A stretch of DNA of 64,000 bases, from NCBI GenBank assembly GCA_030248295.1, contig JASANH010000944.1:90434-154433 (forward strand). Reading direction: 5' to 3'. This document shows positions 11,223-23,700 of the stretch, one piece after another. This stretch comes from Mesodorylaimus sp. YZB2_4. Taxonomy: Eukaryota > Nematoda > Enoplea > Dorylaimida > Dorylaimidae. The notes under the pieces were generated by a model. The model saw nothing but the letters and a program-made list of their open reading frames with translations. It was not told the origin of the DNA and ran no database searches. A program made the translations under genes and the position numbers. How positions within the stretch are numbered: position 1 is the first letter of the stretch; each line of letters begins with the position of its first letter.

Positions 11223-13160
11223 TGTCACACAGTAGTATCACTGCGAGTATGATGTTTTCTCTACTGTAAACGATTCTGCACGCGTATTAGTTTTACCTTT
11301 TGGCTGTTTAAAAACGACGTCGCCTGGCAATGTTAGCGGGGTTCCCAACACAAGAGTGTTGTATCGTGGCCTGACGTGTGCAACTAATGGAGCCTTTACT
11401 TTAGAGTTGAGCCAGCTAAAAAGAGCCCAGACCATACAAGTGCAAGCCCTTATATCCAGAAGTTCATGCAGTCCTGTAAAGGCGTGGCTAATCCACTTCC
11501 AATATGAATTGCATAGTGCACACGCGGAATAGACATGACATCATGGGCGTGGCTAAATGGTCATTGGCTACAAGGAAACTATCATGCTACCATGAATAGG
11601 CTATGACTAATGAGCCCAGGATTTATGGCGCCGGCGATGTAGGCAGGAATGAAAACATAGAAAAGCATAAACTAATCCTGACTAAGGGAAAAACAGGTGC
11701 CCACACAAAATGCGTCTGGACTAAACCAAAAACAAGTGCAATTGACAGTCGACACTCGAAAATCGAGCTCACAACAAAGAGAACAAATTACAACGGGGAG
11801 AATGATAGTAGAGGCTCGGTAGGTCTTTGTTTTTAGGTGTTTTATTTGATCCTTTTACAGATAGATCCCGATCTAGCACTTGCAAACGACGAGTCAGATT
11901 TTTGGGCGCTTGTAGGACTCCGAGACTAAAAGGAATAATGCGAGTTCCCACCATAGATTTTAATTTATCATCAAAATCCTTTTTTAATTTTTTTTTAAGT
12001 TCTAATGCCAGGTCATCGCTTTAGTAACATTACCACGAGGCTTGGCACAGGGATATACTGAAGGTGGGGTGGCGTGCAGGTTTATGTACATATATGTGCC
12101 TCAACAAGAAATGAGGTCAAAATAGCCGACATGCTTGCAAAGACGTCGGTTTTGATGGCTCATGTGCTGAGACGATTCAACTGTGCCCGTTCGAGTATCC
12201 ATTACGGACGTTAACATTTCGTAGTGTGAAACATAAAGAAGGCAAAGATTCAAAAATGCATATTGTTTTTTCTGTTATGGCGCACCTTGGTCGTCTCCTC
12301 TTCGACCACCCGATCGAACGTGCTGCATGTAGCGTCACGACGGACAGTGAAAGATTGAAAAAGACAGCAACTACACTAAGGAAAAAAAATTAAGTCAACA
12401 GCTGTGCGGCAGGACCATCTTCTTGTTTTATTGACCGGCAAATAGTAAGGGTACTAGATGTGCATGTGCGCGATAACTGCGCCGAAAGGGAGTTCATTTC
12501 TCTTCCAGGCGAACCCCTCTGACACGTAACCAATCTTGACGGTCGCCAATTCTCGATTTTTTTCGCTAGCAAGTCAAAAATTTCGGTTTTCCGCATTTTG
12601 ATCTTATCCATAAATGGGAAATGGGTGACCAAATTGAAGATAAACATGGTTTTATTAGCTGAAGTTTGCTGAAAGGCACGCCAGTTATTGTTTCTGTATG
12701 TCAAGTCATGGATTCCTCAAGCTGGAAAATCGAAATCATCGATTATTGATCACGTGTGATTTTTCATCGAGTTTTAGATAAAACAAGTGGCAGATAAATC
12801 AGGTCATTTTTTCTTTGCTGTAGCAAAAAAATCATAAGCCCAATCAATTTGTGTCACTGAAAGAAAGCAGGAGAAATAATATCCCTCGGGAATGGGTTAT
12901 TCGTATCAAAATATCGCCGTAAAACTGATCACGTCGAAAAAGCGAGGTGATATCGATCAAAAGCACGTCTCGATCGTAAAAATTTTGAAGAAATAGAATG
13001 AATCCTACTTCGTTACGTTGACCTGTCAAAGAGACCCCAAGGAGGGCTGCCATACCCGCGGACCACGCATTGTAAAGAGTAAAAGAAAACAATCGCTGAA
13101 CAAGGTCAGAGTGGAAGTCAACGATTTTATGAATAAAATGCTTAGTACGCAAACAATGCC
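11223..13160. other. Gene-free stretch downstream of gene B
   Basis: About 1.9 kb with no supported gene. It should contain the 3' UTR of gene B. Confidence 0.4.
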
Positions 13161-13595
13161 ATGGCGATTGGATTAAAATGGCTTGAAGACATCAATGGGT
13201 CCAAGCGCTCGTGCTCAGCGACAAAATTTGGGCAAATCGATTTCTCAGGGCTTAAAAGGAAGAGCAAGGAGACGGATGATCTTTGGAGCCAAAAATTCTT
13301 GTCTGACAAAAGTCAGTTTGAATTTGTATCAGACCGCCTAACGGGCTGTATTCAACAATCCCACGAACGGTTTCGACCTGACTGTATTCAGACGAGAGTG
13401 AAACACGGTTGTGACAGTCTAACGGGTTGGGGATGCTTAATTTCAATTAGTGTTGGTGAACTTCATCCAATGCAAGGCACTAACAGTGCTGCTTTAGACA
13501 TCGGAATGTTGATCGAAAATTCGATTCCATCAATCAATCTTGTCGAGTACCACTTCCAACAAGTCAGTGCACCTTGTCACGTGGCAAAACCGTGA
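13161..13595 (+). pseudogene. Tc1/mariner-type transposase remnant
   Basis: An open frame of about 144 codons resembles the middle of a Tc1-like DDE transposase: a SDKSQFEF segment where the family has SDESKF, RFRPDC, then RVKHGCDSLTGWGC, and FQQVSAPCHVAK where the family has FQQDxAPxHxA. The acidic residues expected in SDES and FQQD are replaced (K and V), so the catalytic triad is broken. The N-terminal DNA-binding half and the C-terminal part are missing. I found no convincing terminal inverted repeats. This is an old, dead copy. Confidence 0.65.
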
Positions 13596-14055
13596 TAAAA
13601 AGGTAGGTTGATCAAGAAATCGATGTTATCGATGATTCGCCCTCAAAATCCTTGCGCAGCTATTTGATTGAATGTTAATGTGATTTCAGTGATCGCTTCA
13701 GATCAGAACATAGTCAGTTCCGATTGGGTGTTGGAAGCGATAAAAACAACTTTAAGTTGATACTTGCATTTATTTCTTGATAAACCAGCTTCTAGGTGTT
13801 CCTATTTCATGGAAGCCTTTTGTGAATAATTAATGTGGTCTCTCAAAATATTGATTACTAATCGAAATATCGATCGACAAAAAGTTTTTTCAAAAATCGT
13901 GTTCGCCATTAAATTCTGCGTCTAACGCTGTTTTCATTTGTATTATCTAGGATGGTTACTTAGAGAGTTTGGAAGGCATACTCTAGAAATTAGCCCGATG
14001 CGCACAGCTGTTAGCTTAATTTTGAAACGTAGTATATACCTGCCTCCCCCCCAGG

Positions 14056-14185
14056 ATCGACCGAACACGGTTTTTGCACCGAACCGAACCTTACCGAACT
14101 TTTTCTAAAATCTCACCGAGCCCGAACCGAACCGGACCGAACCGAACCGACCGAACCGAACCTACCTACCGAACCGAACCGAATT
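14056..14185 (+). repeat. ACCGA/CCGAA short tandem repeat
   Basis: Irregular tandem copies of the pentamer-type unit ACCGA(A). The same unit appears in opposite orientation at 15149-15255, so the two tracts form an inverted pair about 1 kb apart. Confidence 0.7.
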
Positions 14186-14542
14186 TTCTATGTTCACCCT
14201 AAGCACATCCTACATAAAGTATCATCATGTATATAGAGTAATATCAAGAATGACCCGCTAATGTTTCGTCTTTTAGCAGCCCTAATCTGAAAGTTATTGC
14301 GGTAAATTTGATACCATTGTGTTCAGCATTCGATTCTGAGTCAGTTTGACCTATTTTGCTAGCCATTATATTCACCATTCGTTTTTTAAACGCTATACAC
14401 GCGAAGTACCAACTGTCACAACTTTTTTCACAATGTCCGAACGAATTCGTTTCGGCAAGCTTTAACTCAGCTTTTGGAGTTGCTTCGGACTTTACTCGAT
14501 CCCAGTTCATTGCATAAGCAAATTCTTCCTAGACTGAGTAGT

Positions 14543-14941
14543 CTAATGGTTCGAATCGGGACTATTCAGAGACCAACGCTTAGCTTTGATAAAATCGGGG
14601 AAAGTGATCCCTGCACCATTTCTCCGAATCTTTGTGGGTTTGAGCCTTCGCGCCATCTTGCTGAGATGTCCAGTTGTTCCCAAATACCTTTCTTCCATAT
14701 TTCTCAGCTGCTGGCAAACCATTTCCATATGAACGGAATCATCGACTGTAACTTTACCCAACATTACCAGCGGTGTAACCGAATTTCTAAGGTCTTGACT
14801 TTTCATTTGTTGTACAGGCAGCTGTTCAGTATTATGTACACTGATTTGTGAGTGCACTGCCTGATGAAGCAATTGCTCTATCCTTCCTGTGTTAGTGTAA
14901 AGTTTACTACAACGCGACTGCTTCCGTAGAAAACTAGCCAT
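14543..14941 (-). other. Unassigned ORF between the inverted ACCGA tracts
   Basis: A 132-codon open frame on the minus strand that starts MASFLRKQSR and ends NSPDSNH. I recognise no domain. It sits between two inverted ACCGA-type tracts, which raises the possibility that it is part of a mobile element. It could also be a chance ORF. No splice context or paralogue is visible here. Confidence 0.2.
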
Positions 14942-15148
14942 TTTATGTTAGTGTCATTCTTTGTGGCACCCGATATTTTCAAAATATTCAGAAGTCACTC
15001 CTGTTAATCATTTTTCAAATTGAAATTTTGAAGATAATGAAGAAAGGACCGAATAATTAAGGAAAAGGGACAGAGAAATTTATAGCGAGAACGAAACCTC
15101 AAACAAAATGACCGCGTTTTTCCAATAAAAGAGGGAACTCGAAATTGG

Positions 15149-15255
15149 TTGTTCGGTTCGGTGGTTTGGTCCAAAAAAGCCAGTTCGGTTCGATTCGGTA
15201 AAAATCGCCAATCCGGTGGTTCGGCTCGGCCGCTTCGGTGGTTCGGTCGATGCTG
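15149..15255 (-). repeat. TTCGG/TCGGT repeat, inverted relative to 14056-14185
   Basis: Complement of the ACCGA-type repeat. The outer edge of both tracts reads GATCGACCGAAC or CATCGACCGAAC next to a C-rich CCTCCCCC block, which suggests related ends. Confidence 0.6.
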
Positions 15256-16800
15256 GCCTCCCCCGCGCATAAAAATTTTTAGGCCGTTCGTCTGGTATGT
15301 CAGCCCAAATGCGGGCGGGCCCAAAATCTGCTTTTCTTATACATTCGTACACGGTGGCTTCTACTTTGAGCGTTACCAGTTTTATGTTTCTTCAATTTTG
15401 CATGCTTCCGCTTGCCGTTTGCCACCTACGACACGGGATTCGTACGGAGATGATGAAACCTAAGGGCAAAAAGATATTGTATGAGTCGCCCTCATTGTTC
15501 ACCTAATTTTTGTTGATAAATTTTCACATGATTTCAGTCGCTCGAGTGGCTGACTGATTGGTAACACACTTTTCACTGTCTAGGTAACATGAACCTCTTT
15601 CATCTCGATATGATTCAATTACCCATTTACAAAAAATATTTTGAACAAGCTGGAGCGAAAAATTTTTGAATTCGGGTGCTTTTTTTCTGCCACTGCCAGA
15701 GCTTGCACGCGGTCTGTTTAAGAGCATTAAGCGAGAAAAATTTAACCTGGCACTAACGGCAGCCCGTTCAATGCGGCCAGCTCGCACACACCACGTCTGA
15801 CTAAATACATTCTCACGCTTTGTTTCATGCTTTCTTTCGCTCATTTTGTTTTGTTTTCGGCCCCCCCCCCCCGCCAGGGTTCTCCCCGCCCCCTGGACCC
15901 CCTAAGCCTAAGAGTGGAAACGGATGCAACATCCCACACTGGCAAACATCTAACATTGCAAACTTGAAATCTACTGTATTAATAGAAAATGTTTTATTTG
16001 TCGATCATATACCGAAAAAGAAAAATTTGAAAAAATTTTAATCTCAGGAAAACCAGGGTAAAAAAGAGCAGCGCCAGGGCAGGAGCGAATCTGGGTCATC
16101 CGTTCTTAACCCTGCCTCCCTTTCCCCTACAGGCGCGTACGCAGGGGGTGCTTGGGGGCCTGAGCCCCCTACGACCCTGATAAGTAAGGTAAAGGTTCAA
16201 AAAAATCCGTGCAATGCCAGCCTTGAGTTAGGTTGCATGCCCACTTGATACATTTTTGTGTTTTCGCAGTGCAAGATTGATATTTGTCGCCTCCGGCGGG
16301 GCGGAGATAAACCCCAGTGGCGAGCACAGCGGGTGGCATTGCAGTCAACGGTCCCCTTCCAAACCAGAGAAGTGGCCAGAGTGGGGACCCAGTTGATCAA
16401 TAAAGGTTTTTCTTGTATATTGTGAGTACGGTATGAACGTATGAAACTGTTTTTTTGCCTGTCATGCAGCATCGACTCATCGCGATAGCTTCGTCCGCGT
16501 TCGAATAGTTCATCTCGTTTGTTTTGTGGGATTTGGATGACACTCGTTGTACCTCATAGCTACTGTATTTGCCAGCTCTTAACTCGACTTTTATTATCAT
16601 TCCTTTTTCCGTCGCACAAGACACAAGCCATCGGATGCATGCGAAGGAGTCATCATAAATCTTCAAGTCTTTCAATCTTTTGAGTCCTAAAACCTAGATG
16701 AGACCCCGCATAAGAAAGTTTTATAGGTGATGCCAGTTTGCGCTATTCTGGGCTCCGCTCGGGTAGGCGGAGCTAGTTCCGGCCGATGTCATGACAAATT
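15256..16800. other. Gene-free stretch
   Basis: No gene supported. A C run of 12 lies at 15861-15872. Confidence 0.35.
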
Positions 16801-16803
16801 GCC

Positions 16804-17042
16804 TGATTTCATGACGAGTCTCGTATCGTATGAGTATACTGAACGACCAGGTGCGGGGTAGTCACAATATATCTGGGAAGAAACAGATCTACTGCATATC
16901 GTGTGATGCATGCTGACATGTTGTGATGACCCCGCACCCAGTCGTGCAGTATACGCATACGATACAAGACTCGCCATGAAATCAGCAATCAGCAATCTGG
17001 GAAGAAACAGACCTCTATCGTGAGATGAATGCTGACTGGTTG
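16804..17042. mobile_element. Foldback (hairpin) element with internal direct repeat
   Basis: The arm 16804-16866 (starting tgatttcatgacgagtc) is complementary to 16921-16984 with roughly ten mismatches, leaving a loop of about 54 bases. In addition, the block at 16871-16923 (atctgggaagaaacaga...) recurs directly at 16995-17042. This combination suggests a small non-autonomous foldback transposon or a partly duplicated MITE. No coding sequence lies inside. Confidence 0.65.
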
Positions 17043-17045
17043 TTT

Positions 17046-18242
17046 CATAAATTTAGTTTAACTACGGTATTGTGCAAGAAGGTATTTATTATTCATGTTA
17101 TTGTTTTACCACCTTACCATACGCTTTTGCGCAATCGAGAGGCTGACACCATTATATAGCGCGGCGGGCTCACATTCGTTGCGGCTGACGATGAAATGGA
17201 GCAAAGTCGCAGCGGCCACTTTTTTTTACAACTACCTTCGTTCACACTGGAACTGCAGAATCTGAGGGGTCTGCAGTCGATCCTGCCGCTTGGCTGAATA
17301 CTGCACATGCTTATAGCAGATACGTAGATTGAGACCTTCATCGGACTTTCTCTGCAAGCGGCTGGTGAGGGAGGCACGAGCTTGCCGAAATTTTAGTCAT
17401 GAAATAAGCTCTCGGTTTTTCGAACACAATAGGAAACTTCAGACCAGCTAGTGCATCTGAGCTCACAGTGGCTAGATATGCCTTGTGATGTTGCTTGCTC
17501 GCCTTTTATGGTAGAATGCGTCTCACATACAGTATACGCTTACGATTAGTTGTAAGCACGATCCTCGTTGATGTCAGCATCAGAAGCACAAAGCATAATT
17601 GGAGGGAAGCTGAAGGTGGGTGATGAAGCTGATGGCACGTTGAAGTTATGACAAGGCGAGGTATTGGTGTTGTTTTAGCGAAACTGCAACGGGTCAGGCA
17701 TCGGTCAAGCAATGACCTTCAACGTTGCAGTCGTTAGCGCAGCTTTTGTCCCGTGATAAGCTGGAAAGTGGTGAAAATGCCTGCATTAAAAATAGCCCTT
17801 ACAACACATCTGAAGCCCCACCACCACGAAATTTCACAAAGTGAACACTGACAACAATCAAGTTTGGAACTGGTACAGTTTTTGTACAGGCTCATGTTCC
17901 CTGGAGTGCCCACTCTGCTTGTTTTATTCGAAACAGAGCTCTGAAAAATGAGTCTACAATTTGTTTTTGTGCACGAAATATGATCTACCATGTTCACTCG
18001 GTTATGTCCCCTGACTGGACTCAGCTTTAAGTTTTAACTTTCGAGTGAGCGCGGTATTATAATTATCTAGACTAACTTTTTATCGACTTTGACATGCTTC
18101 AGCTACAGCTTATCCATGCAGTATCTTATTCTCGATGTCAATCTGATATGTGCGAATTTAAAAAACAAAATGAAGTACTCGTATATGGAATAAAGTAAAC
18201 TCTTCCAGACTGAATGAATCACGATCGGTACTTCTTCAGTTA
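17046..18242. other. Gene-free stretch downstream of gene C
   Basis: About 1.2 kb with no supported gene. The part nearest 18243 should be the 3' UTR of gene C on the minus strand. Confidence 0.4.
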
Positions 18243-20788
18243 CTATCCATTCTTGCCGCCGTTTCCATTATTTCCTCCGTTTCCAGTATTTCCTCCGTTC
18301 CCATTATTTCCTCCGTTTCCGCTGCCATTATCGCATCTGAAATAAGAAGATCGAGACAATTTAACGATCTCTAGTACAACAGACGGGGCACGACTCACAA
18401 CGGCTGTCCTTGGTTTCCGCAGTTTGGAGTCGTTGGTGGAATCGGTGTCGTCGTTGTCGTTGTAGGCGTAGTGGTTGTAGTTGTCGTTGTAGGCGTAGTG
18501 GTTGTAGTTGTCGTTGTAGGCGTAGTGGTTGTAGTTGTCGTTGTAGGCGTAGTGGTTGTTGTGGTCGTAGTCGGCGATGTGGTCGTTGTGGTTGTTGTAG
18601 GTGTTGTGGTCGTTGTGGTTGTTGTAGGTGTTGTGGTCGTCGTGGTCGGGGTTGTGGTGGTGGTGGTTGGCTCAGAGGTGGTTGTGGTCGTGGGCTGGGT
18701 AGTCGTAGAAGTGGACTGAGAGGGTTCTGTTGGCTGGGTCACGACCGCTGGAGTCGAGCTAGCTTTAGTTGTCTCGCCTGGCTGAGGCACTGGCCTTTTG
18801 ACAAAGGCTAATCCCATCACTACCGCCATAGTTTCTAAACCTGGAAGCCCTATGGGATAGTAAACAGCGTTGCCACCGAAACTTCCTTGCCCCCCGACAT
18901 TCTGAAATCCATTGACATAACCCAAAGGACACAATGCCGTAACATTCTTGCGCGATTCGCATTGTTCGGTAACTATGCTGTTCCTAGAAGGCAATATGCC
19001 TGTGTTTTACCAAAATCTTTAGCACACACGATTTTTTACTGACCCGATCTGCTTGATTTGTCGAATGTATGTAGTCCAGTTCCTGAATTTTTGATCGTTG
19101 ACGTTTTGGAACGTGTGCTGGCAATGGTAGGGTTCTCCCCAAACTTGTGGTCGATGGGTCTCAACCCCTTTCATCCTTTCTTTGTGTCGTCGGCCGTAAA
19201 ATTTTGGATGTCGAGGCGATGATTGCGGCGGAGCGATGGTTGCATTGAGAGTAGCATTGCAGCATAGGAACAGAGCCCTGCAAGCTAGACCATTCGTACT
19301 TAAGAGTCAAAACTCTCACGGAAGCAAAGTTTCCTTGGTGAAATGTCCTGTCGCCAAATTTTAGGTAGATAAGGAGCTACTTCAATTGTTTCTGTCACCA
19401 ATAACCTGTTTTCTTTGAGAATATACACGCCCCCCCACGTTACCGCATAGGCCGCGTGTACATTCCCAAAGAAAACAGATAGTACATACTGTACTTTGAA
19501 AATTTGCCAAAGGCGAAGCACAAGAGGACGCTTCTTCGAGCGTCCACGAATCGGCCTGACCGCACTTTGATGAACCGTGATTCGGTTATCCTCTCTGGAC
19601 CCTCTGTGCGGAAACCAAATGCATACAGTGGTTGCTTTTTATATGGCGGTGGTATGGATCTATATCTACTGTATAACGGAACTGGCAAAGACAAGATCAG
19701 TCAACTAACACGGCCTGCTATTGATTGTACTTCACACCTTACGGTGTGGGCCTCACAGCCTAAAATGCTATTTGGATGCGATGCATCAACTTAGCGTGCG
19801 CTGCGTAAGAACTGACAATGAAAAATAGTACCTAAATATGTGGCATCGCTATCTAGGCATTGCACCCAACTGTACCTAACTGCACTTCCACTGTGCATCT
19901 ACCAAAAAGCCGCCAAGGTCCATTATCTAACCAAGATCAGTCAACCAACACATCCTACTGTAGACTGCATTTCACAATGCTATGGTGGGAACCATATGGA
20001 ATAGTACTGCGTACAAGTGTTTGAATGCGGTGCATCGAGTAAGCGCGCGCTGCGAAAGAATGAAAAATGATGCCTATATTTGTAGCTTATCTGACCCATC
20101 GCATTCCAACTGCACTTCCACTGCGTATATACCAGAAAGGCCAAGGCCCATTATCTCATGGGAATCGCGCAGATCCTCAACATGGGCTACTGTGTAAAGC
20201 CCCAAGCCCCAAAGCGCCACAGAAGCTCCAAAGATTGATCCTAATGGCTGTAGTTTTCCATAACAGTATGTTTTATGTCTAAAGTGACCCCAAATCCATG
20301 AGCAAATCATTCCACTCACCAAGCGGCCTAAAATGCTTCTCAGTTTTCGCAGGTCTCATGCGATCAAGCTGCTGAACGCCACGTCCTATCTCAACGACAA
20401 GCAGTACTCACCTGTGTATATTCTTCACACTGTCATATTTAGGATAAATAGCTCTAATGTACGTGTAGTTGCCAGTTTGCGACAGCACGCATGAATCACG
20501 CCACTCGCATTTCTAGAGCAGAAGTTTTTGAGTTTTCTGGCCAGCGCATTACCATCTCTCTCGCCTTACCTCGCTGCAATTCGAGGTCACATTTACGCAT
20601 TTGATCGTGAGATTGAGACTCCGGTATCCACTGTCCTTCCACTTTATGTTATAAATACCTTTACCTGGTCGGCAGGACACATTGTAGTTTGGATAAGGCT
20701 GCGATACTTGACTTCTTCGAGTCGTCAACTTCGCAGCAGTTGTTTGGGAGAAGCCGAGAATCAAGAATAAGACCAGCAAGGGGTGCAT
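18243..20788 (-). CDS. Secreted Cys-rich, Thr-rich protein of the same family (gene C), five exons
   Basis: Exons in coding order: 20788-20570, 20512-20412, 19277-19044, 18983-18399, 18336-18243; 410 aa. A signal peptide (MHPLLVLFLILGFSQTTA) precedes the family head: SCRPG, KCVNVTSNC, KCEWRDSC, FLCCN, HCQHTF, EQCE and LC, with TYIR in both exon 2 and exon 3. Exon 3 carries a longer basic linker than gene A. Exon 4 has a Gly/Tyr-containing hydrophobic segment and a long Thr/Pro mucin-like region ending PNCGN; exon 5 encodes a regular Gly/Asn tail (repeats of GNGGNN). Intron phases 0, 2, 2, 2 are identical to gene A. Gene C is closest to A in exon plan and tail. Intron 2 contains a 235-bp tandem duplication. 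Biochemical function unknown. Confidence 0.85.
18420..18660 (-). repeat. Coding minisatellite (Thr/Pro codons) in gene C
   Basis: In-frame repeats encoding T-P-T7-type units on the minus strand, parallel to the array in gene B. They explain the open reading frames on the opposite strand. Confidence 0.8.
19691..20160. repeat. Imperfect tandem duplication of about 235 bp in intron 2 of gene C
   Basis: Unit 1 starts near 19691 (aagatcagtcaactaacac) and unit 2 near 19931 (aagatcagtcaaccaacac). Both continue through aligned blocks such as gcgctgcg, aactgcacttccactg and cattatct. The units are clearly related but diverged with several indels. Confidence 0.7.
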
Positions 20789-23700
20789 GATTCAATGTCA
20801 CGCCCCGACCATCCGACATTTTCTGTAGTCTGCCTGCTCCTAATATATCTTGAGATCATAGCAGGATATTGGAGGTGGATCTAGTTTGGGTGAGGAATAT
20901 TCAATCACAATTACAGTTTAATACTGACATCAGCATTTTTTAATTTCCAGTTCAATCAATCTTTGATAAATGATAGGAAGCCTACGCTAGATTCAAATTC
21001 ATAAAATCAAATTGCTCTTTGACTTATCTGAGTATGTATTTGACGACGTGTATAATGCACAATCGGACGACGCAAAATTTGTTCTTATCTAAAACCGGTT
21101 GTCATAATCGACCAAATGTATTAAATTAATGACACCTTATGTTTACGTTTATGTTTCGCAGCGAAAGAACAGTCTGATGGCGACAGACGATTTCATGAAG
21201 TTTACGCCCTTACCTTTAGGCAGGAACGCCCTTTTCCCTGATAATGTGATTTGTCACTAGAAATAAATTACCAGTAATAAACAGGGAAGACAGACGGGTT
21301 TTTTGGACAAAATCTGAATTTAATGGCTCTGCGTCAGAAGAGGAAATGTTGGGCAGGATTTTCCTGATTCGTAAAATAATAAATTTCGAAGAAGACATCG
21401 AAGTGCTTTTGCATCTAACTGCAGTATCTGACTCGAGGTCCCATTATGTACCGCCATTTTTTTAAAGTGATGCTCTCCACTCACGTCAGCAGAAATCAAT
21501 TTTGTGTACCAGGCAGATTTGGTCGATGATGTTAGCTGATGTAGCGATCTTCGATTCAGGACCCAAGATAGTTGACACGAAGAACTTACTCGAGTGGAAA
21601 GTCGTCTTAGGAGGACTTGAGGATAGAGGCCCATCAGAGGCCTGTTATGGCCGAGTGTGGTCACTCTGTCCAAGAACATCATACCAATAAAAAGCCCCCG
21701 CCTAGGCCATACAGTAGAAGACCTTTTCATCACAGCGTCCGCAGTGAAGAGGAAAGGCTACAGAATGCAACCTTGCTGGGCGTCATTGGCCACGGAGAAT
21801 CTTCCGAAAGTTGGTTTTGAACTCTGACATTGTAAGTGGAGTCTGTAGATGCTCAGGAGTAGTCGTATTGGCCTGAAGAGGCAGCCTGTTCCCACCGCTT
21901 GCAGATCCCGAATCGCGGTATTCGTAACGACTCACCAATGATCGAGAGACATAACAATGTAGAGGCTCGATTGGAAATCGATACTCTGCACGGAGCCCGC
22001 AGCTGAAGCATTCCACGTCAGGATAATGGTCCCAGCCATGCACTAGGTCGAAGGACTTGATTAACTGCCCCAGGCTTTTGGCTCGATGCAAAAGCTCCAC
22101 CAGTCACTTCCTCCAGTAGTACGGACCCAGGGGTATTACGACAGTCAGAGACACAAATGAAAAGTGGGCACAAGTGTCAGTTAGACCCAGGGTCGGGTCT
22201 GGTACCTCCGGACTGGGTTGAACCCGATCAGATCCGGTGTATACAGTAGTCATAGGCGTCAGCCGCGGTGTGTTAGGCGGAGAGAAGCTGGTCGCCGGAC
22301 TTCTATCCCTAGTCATCATAGAACAGTGATCCTCTCTACTCCTTGCACCTGGGCGGTGGGTGACTCACCCTTCATTCCTTTCAGAGGGGCCTTAAAGGGC
22401 AGGGTCTCTAGTATCTGGGTTCCTAAGGCCTGTAGTGGCGACTCCTGCGCTTTGGCCCAGTGGACCTTAGTCGGCCGCAAGATTGAGAGAAGGGAAGTTT
22501 GTCCTTTTCAAAAAAATCTGTTCGTCTTGCCTCGTAGGAACGAGTATCCGGATGGGAGCCATGTGATCCCTTCGACTCACGTCATCAAACCCCTGTTCCA
22601 GTCTTATTATAGAAGTGTTCACTTTCGGCCTCTTAAAGAAACAATAAACGAAGCCATTTATGAAAGGAAATTGTCCGCAAAGCAGACGCACCCTGGGGTC
22701 TTCGTTTCGGAATCAACAACACGCACGTGGCACAGACGGACACGAAACGTAACCAGGAAGTGTAAGGAGTTAGAAGTGTATGTCACAAGACACTTTACGG
22801 TCATCCCCTATGGATCAGGGCTCTCTCAATGTTAGCCCTGATCTCTTTTGTTTGAATTTTCTGGTCTTCGCCCACTTGAGCGAAGCCCGTTTTCGCTGCA
22901 TTCAATCCAATCTGTGTTGCCACAGCTTCCCTTCATGCCTTCCTTTGGAGCAACTTCGCACGGGGCCATGCTAAACTAAACACCAGCTTCCTGACAAAAA
23001 CCAGTTGACTTGTCTACTCGTGCCCTACATGTGTCAACTTCCTACTCGGAGCACCTCGACGGTATTCGGTGGGCACAGCACGTGACATGAACAAACCGAT
23101 CTCCAGGAGCCTGCCGTCGTCTGCCGGAAGTGAGCAGTGGCAGTGCGTGGATGGTAGGATAACTTGTGTGTCTGCACAGTCTATTTGGGCCACTGCGGAA
23201 CAAGTTAACGTCTCTTTATGTTTCACCCTTGCTTTTATACACTTGTACTCAAGAGGCAATATTCCAAATTAAATTTTTTATTTCGGAATTAGTACTTGAA
23301 ATGTGGATTTAGGGCCAGCTGTTAGTGAGAGTGGGGTTGTTTTAGTAGCCAGCTGCCAGATCACAGTTACACTGATCACTGAGTATTTCGTTTCTGTGCT
23401 ACAATTTGCATAAATTTTTATTCAAATTTGTGATTTAGAAGTGGACTATCATAGTTTACAGAGAGTCTAGGAGAGCCAAGGAAAAGTTGAATGAATATAA
23501 TTTCAGCTAGTTGCAACAAAACAAAAAAGCAAGCGTTGGCATATATCGGGACTTAATCTTTGTCTTTCCGATCTTGTTTTGATTACAAAATTAAAAAACA
23601 AGGCACCACAGCAAGTGCCCCAAAGCCAGACTGTAAAAGTCTAAGACTGCCTGCTTCAGGACGAGTAAAGGAGGACCAAAGACGACAATTTTTTGGATTG

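Noticed and set aside
10584-11235. Long overlapping open frames on both strands (up to 214 codons) in the gene B repeat region
   Set aside because: They are shadows of the Thr/Pro and Gly codon repeats. Only the plus frame joined to exons 1-3 carries the family head and signal peptide.
14540-14570. ggttcgaatcggg resembling a tRNA box B
   Set aside because: No box A or cloverleaf at the correct distance. I found no intact tRNA gene in the window.
18410-18811. Plus-strand open frames of 133 and 82 codons opposite gene C
   Set aside because: Antisense artefact of the Thr/Pro codon array of gene C.
21320-21733. 137-codon minus-strand open frame
   Set aside because: No recognised family and no supporting neighbouring exon. 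Not enough to call a gene.
22218-22835. 205-codon plus-strand open frame
   Set aside because: No early ATG, no recognisable motif, composition not protein-like, and no splice context. Possibly chance in a SINE-rich area.
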